Origin: SAR202 cluster bacterium bin16
Lineage (GTDB): Bacteria; Chloroflexota; Dehalococcoidia; Lucifugimonadales; Australimonadaceae
Length of the DNA: 64,000 bases
NCBI GenBank assembly: GCA_002238425.1
Contig: MPMJ01000008.1
Location: 1 to 64,000 of the forward strand
Direction: 5' to 3'
Shown in pieces: positions 60,288 to 64,000 of this stretch; positions within the stretch are counted from its first letter, which is position 1, and the number at the start of each line of letters is the position of its first letter. The notes under the pieces were generated by a model. It saw only the letters and a list, made by a program, of their open reading frames with translations, was not told where the DNA came from and ran no database searches. The position numbers and the translations under genes were made by a program.

Positions 60288-63200
60288 CTACTCCGTAACA
60301 TCCGTCACGGTGATGGTGACAGTGGCCGTGTCCCTCAGCCCGTTCACGTCGCGCGTCTCGACGGTCAACGTGTATGACGTGGTCGTCTCGTAGTCCAACG
60401 TCTTCATAAGCCAGAGGTCGCCCCTGTTCAGGTCGATGGCGAACATCCCTGCGCCGTTCCCCGCCGTGATGTGGAATGTAACCGCCTCGCTCGCTTCAGG
60501 GTCCACCGCGTCCAACAAGCCGACGCGTGTCCACACCCCGGCATCCTCCGCGATGGAGAACGTGTAGCTGGACACCGACGGCACGACGATGACGACCGTG
60601 GCCATGTCCGTCAGCCCACTATTGTCCCGCGCCTCCACCGTCAGCGTATGCAGGGAGGCCGCCCCGCTGGACGGCGCCTTTGCGAGCTGGATGTCGCCGA
60701 AGTTGAGGTCGATGGTAAACGTCCCTCCGTCGTTTCCCGCAATGACGTGGTACGTGACCGAGTCGCCCGCGTCCTGGTCTGCCGCGGTCACGAGGCCGAC
60801 GCGTGTCCCGACTGGCGTGTTCTGCGCGGCCGAGAACACGTAGCGGGACCGCGGGAAGGCGGCGCGTGCATGCACCCCTCCGTGACCGTGTACGAAGCGC
60901 TGTCGGAGGGCATGCCCCACTCGGCGAGGTACGCCGTGCCGTCGCCGCGCGCACGCACGCGGAACTCGAGTGTGGTCCCACAGAGGGTGGAGCCGGGCGG
61001 CGTGAATGCCGTGCTCAGGCTCGTTATGTCCTCCACGTTCGTCCATGCGTCCGGTGACTGAGCCGCGCGGTGCTGCACGCGGTACAGGTCCACCCCTGCC
61101 ACTGCGGACCAGGCGATCCCTATCTCCGCGTCAGCGTTGTCCGCCACGGTGACCATGTCCGTCGCCGGAGGTATCTCGTCACAGTAGCTGAGATTAAGCG
61201 TGCTCAGGTCGTTGTTCGCAACATCCCGCAGCCCCGGTGGCAGGCATATCGTGAAGGAGTTCCCCGCCAGCCGCAGGAACGTCAGGCTGTCCAGGCCGTC
61301 CAACTCCTGAGGCAGCATGCCGGTCAGGCTGTTGCCGTTCAGTGTCAGGTGCGTCAGCGCCGACAGCAGTCCAAGCGACGGTGGAACGCGCCCGGTGAGG
61401 CTCCGTGACGGCAGTTGTAGCTTCGTCACGCGGCCCGGCGTACCGGCGACCGTCACTCCGTCCCAGCTCGTTATCGCCGTGTCCACGCTCCAGTTCAGCG
61501 TTGCCGTTCCCGCTAGGGGGTCCTTCGCCTTCAGAAGCGCATCGCAGTCGAAGGCCAGTTCGCGATTGAGTCCGGCGTTCGGTACGGCGGCTCCAGTGTC
61601 GCAAGCCGACACGGCAGGCGTATCGTTGTCGAGGACGTTCACGAGAGCGCTCGACGTTCCGATCTGGTAAGCGGTACCCGACCGGACTTCCACGCGGACC
61701 GTGCCGTGCCGCTCATAGGTCGTATCGTCGTCCGTTCGGAGAACGAGGTCAGCCGTGGCGCTTCCGCGGCGGATCGTGACGCTGCGTGGTAGTTGGGTCG
61801 CGCCCTCGATGAAGGAGCCGGTCGTCGCGACGCTCACTCCCACGGTGAGGTCCGCCGCCGGGGCCGGTGCTGCCCTCAGTGTGAAGGCAACGTTGGTCCC
61901 CTCGTTCACGTCGCCACTGCTCTTCCGTGCGATGCTTACTACGGGCAGAGACAACGGCGTCCCTCTTGCACTGGAAGACCACGGGCTGCAGGGAGGCAGA
62001 CCACCCACGCCGGCGCAGGCCCGCACCTGCACGTCGTACGAGTTCGCGCTGAGCTGGGCCAGCGTCTTGCTTGCCGTGCCGGTTGTCAAAGAGGTCACTG
62101 TCCATGACGGCGCACTGTCAGGGGCGGACGTGAGCTTGTACCGTATCTGATAGCCGGTGATTGCGGAGCCTGCCGGGGGGGTGCCCCGGGTCACCTGGAG
62201 CCTTGCGGTCCCCGCCGTGACCGTTGGCCGAGACATCCTGGACGGACAGTCTCCGATGCCTGCCGAAGCGCTCGACGACCACAGGCCCCACTCGGTCGAA
62301 TAGGCGGAGCCGTTCCCTCTCGCGCGGACCTTGAACTGGTAGGTTGCTCCGCATTCGCCCGTGCTGAACGGCGTTATGGCGACGTGCGTTCCGGTAGCCG
62401 TGTCCTTGGTCCATGGGCTGGAGGAATCCTTCCGGTAGGCGAATTCATACTCGGCCGCGCCCGTCACGGCTTCCCAACTCAGCGTGAACGACCCATTCGA
62501 GTAGGTTGCGGATACGTTCGAAGGCACGGGAGCGCACGCCCGTGCGGTGATGGTCTCGGGCTCCGACCACGCACTCCACCCGTCCAGGTGCTCTTGGCCG
62601 TCCCCGCGGGCGCTCACGCTGAATTCATACTTGCTTCCGCAATCGATGCCCCCGTCGGGCGTTATCGTCGCGCTCGTATCTGCAGTCGTCTCCGCGTTCC
62701 CCCAGCCGGCGTCCGCCGTCTTCCTGTACTTGTACCGGTACTCGGTCACGCCCTCCATGGCGTCCCAACTGAACACGAAAGAGTCCGACGGCTGGCTGAT
62801 CCCCAGGGAAGAAGGACTTTCGACCTCAGTGAGTTCGCTGGCTGGCAGCGAGGCGGAGAGTGTGGGCGGCGTGGGCGCTGGAGTCGGGGTTGAGGTGGGG
62901 GCCAGCGTTGGAGTCGGGGTCGGTGTCGCAGTCGGTGTGGGCGCTGGAGTCGGCGTTGAAGTGGGGGTCGGCGTTGGGGTCGGGGTCTGTGTCGGAGTCG
63001 GCGTTGAAGTGGGGGCCGGCGTTGGAGTCGGGGTCTGTGTCTGTGTCGGAGTCGGCGTGGGTGCTGGAGTCGGCGTTGAAGTAGGGGCCGGCGTTGGCGT
63101 TGCAATGGTGAGCGATGCCTTCGTCTCCGAACGTGCCGCGTTTCCAGTGCCTGCATCCCTGATGGTGAAGCTTATGGAGTCGCTGTCCGAGTTCTCGTGG

Positions 63201-63559
63201 TCTGTAGCGCTTACCGTTACCGTCCCCGCGCCGTTCACGCGCACGTTCACGGATCGCAGGCCGTCGAAGTTCGGTCCACCAAGCCATGTGCCGGTAACTT
63301 CCACTCCTCCAGTGCTTGAAACATCCCACGAGCCGGCCGCGCCTCTCTCCATATCACACGTGATGACGTGGTTTGAGCCGGGCCGGACCTCCCCGCCTCC
63401 GTTGCACGCGACGGAGAAGGAGTCATGACTCTCGGCGCTGCCCGAAGTCCTCTGGGGAACGAACTGCAGCACGAGCAATACGGTGAGCGCGGCCACCCCC
63501 ACCGATATCGCCGTTCTGAGCAGCACTCCGGGCTGCCAGTCTCTCAGGCGAGCGTACAT
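60288..63559 (-). CDS. Large surface protein: TM anchor, PT-rich linker, fibronectin-like, LRR and cadherin-like domains (one frameshift)
   Basis: An N-terminal helix at about 15-35 (TAISVGVAALTVLLVLQF) is followed by an Ig-like domain, about 85 residues of Thr-Pro/Ala repeats, and two fibronectin-III-like domains with conserved Cys. Then come a Calx-beta-like region (SSGDVNEGTNVAFTLRAAPA), leucine-rich repeats (LTHLTLNGNSLTGMLPQELD), a third fibronectin-like domain, and two cadherin-like repeats (RYVFSAAQNTPVGTRVGLVT; TATVTITVTDVTE). The cadherin part is in a different frame. One extra G in the GGGG run (CCCC on the plus strand, 60875-60878) would join them into about 1,090 residues. The start may be ATG 63559 or TTG 63595. 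Probably an adhesin. Confidence 0.82.
62866..63110. repeat. Tandem DNA repeats encoding the Thr-Pro linker
   Basis: Reiterated short units such as GTTGGAGTCGGGGTC and GTTGAAGTGGGGG in variable order code for alternating Thr/Pro with Ala, Ser and Gln. Such tracts often change length between strains. Confidence 0.8.
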
Positions 63560-63696
63560 CCCTGTCAGGCTAGTGTCAGGCGTGGAGGGATACAACGCGA
63601 TAAGGTTGCCAACTGTTCACTCTCAGAGCATGGAGGTGCGTGCAGGTTCTATAATCCCCCCGCCGCGCTCGGCGCGGCCTGGAAAGCACGAACAAC

Positions 63697-64000
63697 ATGG
63701 ACCTCAACACGCTCGAATCCGGCTACGCACTGGTCGACCGGGAGATAGTCATCACCTCGGCGATGGTCGGCGCCTACGTCCGCGCCGTGGGCGACGGCAA
63801 CACGCTCTACGCCGAGGAAGGGCTGGCGCCGCCGATGGCGGTGGCGGCGCTGGTGATGGCCGAGGCGATGGACGCCGTGAGCCTGCCCGCAGGTACCGTG
63901 CACACCGGACAGGAGTTGACGTTCTCCCGTCCTGTCGCGATGGGAGCGACGGTGCGCTGCTCGGCGACCGTCGCGGCGAACAGCGTGCGGCGCGGGACGC
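63697..64000 (+). CDS. MaoC/hot-dog dehydratase-like protein, N-terminal part (cut by window end)
   Basis: The frame from ATG 63697 is open to the end (about 101 codons). It has a beta-alpha start AMVGAYVRAVGDGNTLYAEE, a helix-like MAVAALVMAEAMDAVS, and THTGQELTFSRPVAMGATVR-type strands (VHTGQELTFSRPVAMGATV) that resemble MaoC/hot-dog hydratases such as FAS1-like dehydratases. The C-terminal half is missing, so the family is only likely. A TATAAT at 63650-63655 is a possible -10 box, 41 bases upstream. Confidence 0.65.
   Translation, partial: MDLNTLESGYALVDREIVITSAMVGAYVRAVGDGNTLYAEEGLAPPMAVAALVMAEAMDAVSLPAGTVHTGQELTFSRPVAMGATVRCSATVAANSVRRGT

Noticed and set aside
62866-63110. Possible CRISPR-like or satellite array
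   Set aside because: The repeats are irregular, have no spacers and code for a Thr-Pro linker in a secreted protein.

Overview
The window is a high-GC bacterial chromosome segment with tightly packed genes, many of which overlap by 1-14 bases. It carries a Mrp-type antiporter operon with the MrpA C-terminal modules as separate genes. It also carries Rieske oxygenase, amidohydrolase-2, Gfo/Idh/MocA and flavin-dependent LLM oxidoreductase genes, long Thr-Pro linkers in a surface protein, and a DUF3090/SCO1664 pair. Together these suggest an aerobic, heterotrophic Chloroflexota, plausibly of the Dehalococcoidia/SAR202 type, probably a metagenome-derived genome. That assignment is inference from gene content; no rRNA is present. 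No phage or CRISPR array was seen.

Layout. 1-280: right end of an IS481-family insertion sequence. 521-8167: cation/proton antiporter operon (mnhE, F, G, MbhD-like, MbhE-like, B, C, D, D, a small membrane protein, NuoL/MnhD-like); mnhF has an in-frame TAA. 8237-10609: ychF and hemW. 10693-17309: a catabolic island (Gfo/Idh/MocA oxidoreductase, Rieske oxygenase, methyltransferase, two amidohydrolases, epimerase). 17754-19349: tyrosine phosphatase plus metallophosphoesterase, bracketed by two direct copies of a noncoding repeat. 19810-29829: two beta-propeller genes, gpmA, an MFS exporter, a TPP enzyme, an LLM oxidoreductase and aconitase. 30353-33979: hisA, an unknown gene, hisH and tandem methyltransferases. 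34055-46298: MFS transporter, selB, lysine genes asd and dapB with an AT-richer methyltransferase between them, FAH hydrolase, purA, a ROK kinase and two TreT-like glycosyltransferases. 46455-53906: VOC protein, ispH, purM, leuB-like dehydrogenase, an inositol-phosphatase-like gene, SCO1664, DUF3090 and prs. 54507-60233: nadK, NUDIX, an ECF sigma factor overlapping a membrane-anchored VWA protein, a small membrane protein, an Asp/Glu-racemase-like gene and tRNA-Lys(CTT). 60288-63559: a large fibronectin/LRR/cadherin surface protein (one frameshift). 63697-end: start of a MaoC-like gene.

The most unusual signal is a family of about 262-bp intergenic elements: three full copies (17430-17691, 29925-30187, 54170-54431 reversed) and one truncated copy (19498-19703). 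Each has two 15-bp palindromes of the form ATAGAYNNNGTCTAT, spaced 31 bp centre to centre (32 in one copy), and a conserved end. Full copies also carry four copies of a 14-mer in the order forward, reverse, reverse, forward. The 14-mer differs between loci but matches itself within a locus. The element also keeps an open reading frame from right to left, so a small protein is an alternative reading.

Two other patterns recur. Five genes have an extended -10 (TGNTANNNT) ending 6-8 bases before the start codon, which predicts leaderless mRNAs. Six short tandem duplications in five genes (a methyltransferase, dapB, purA, leuB-like and the VWA gene, twice) each have one copy degraded mostly toward G and C. 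They look like assembly artefacts from low-quality read ends, and two of them create false frameshifts.
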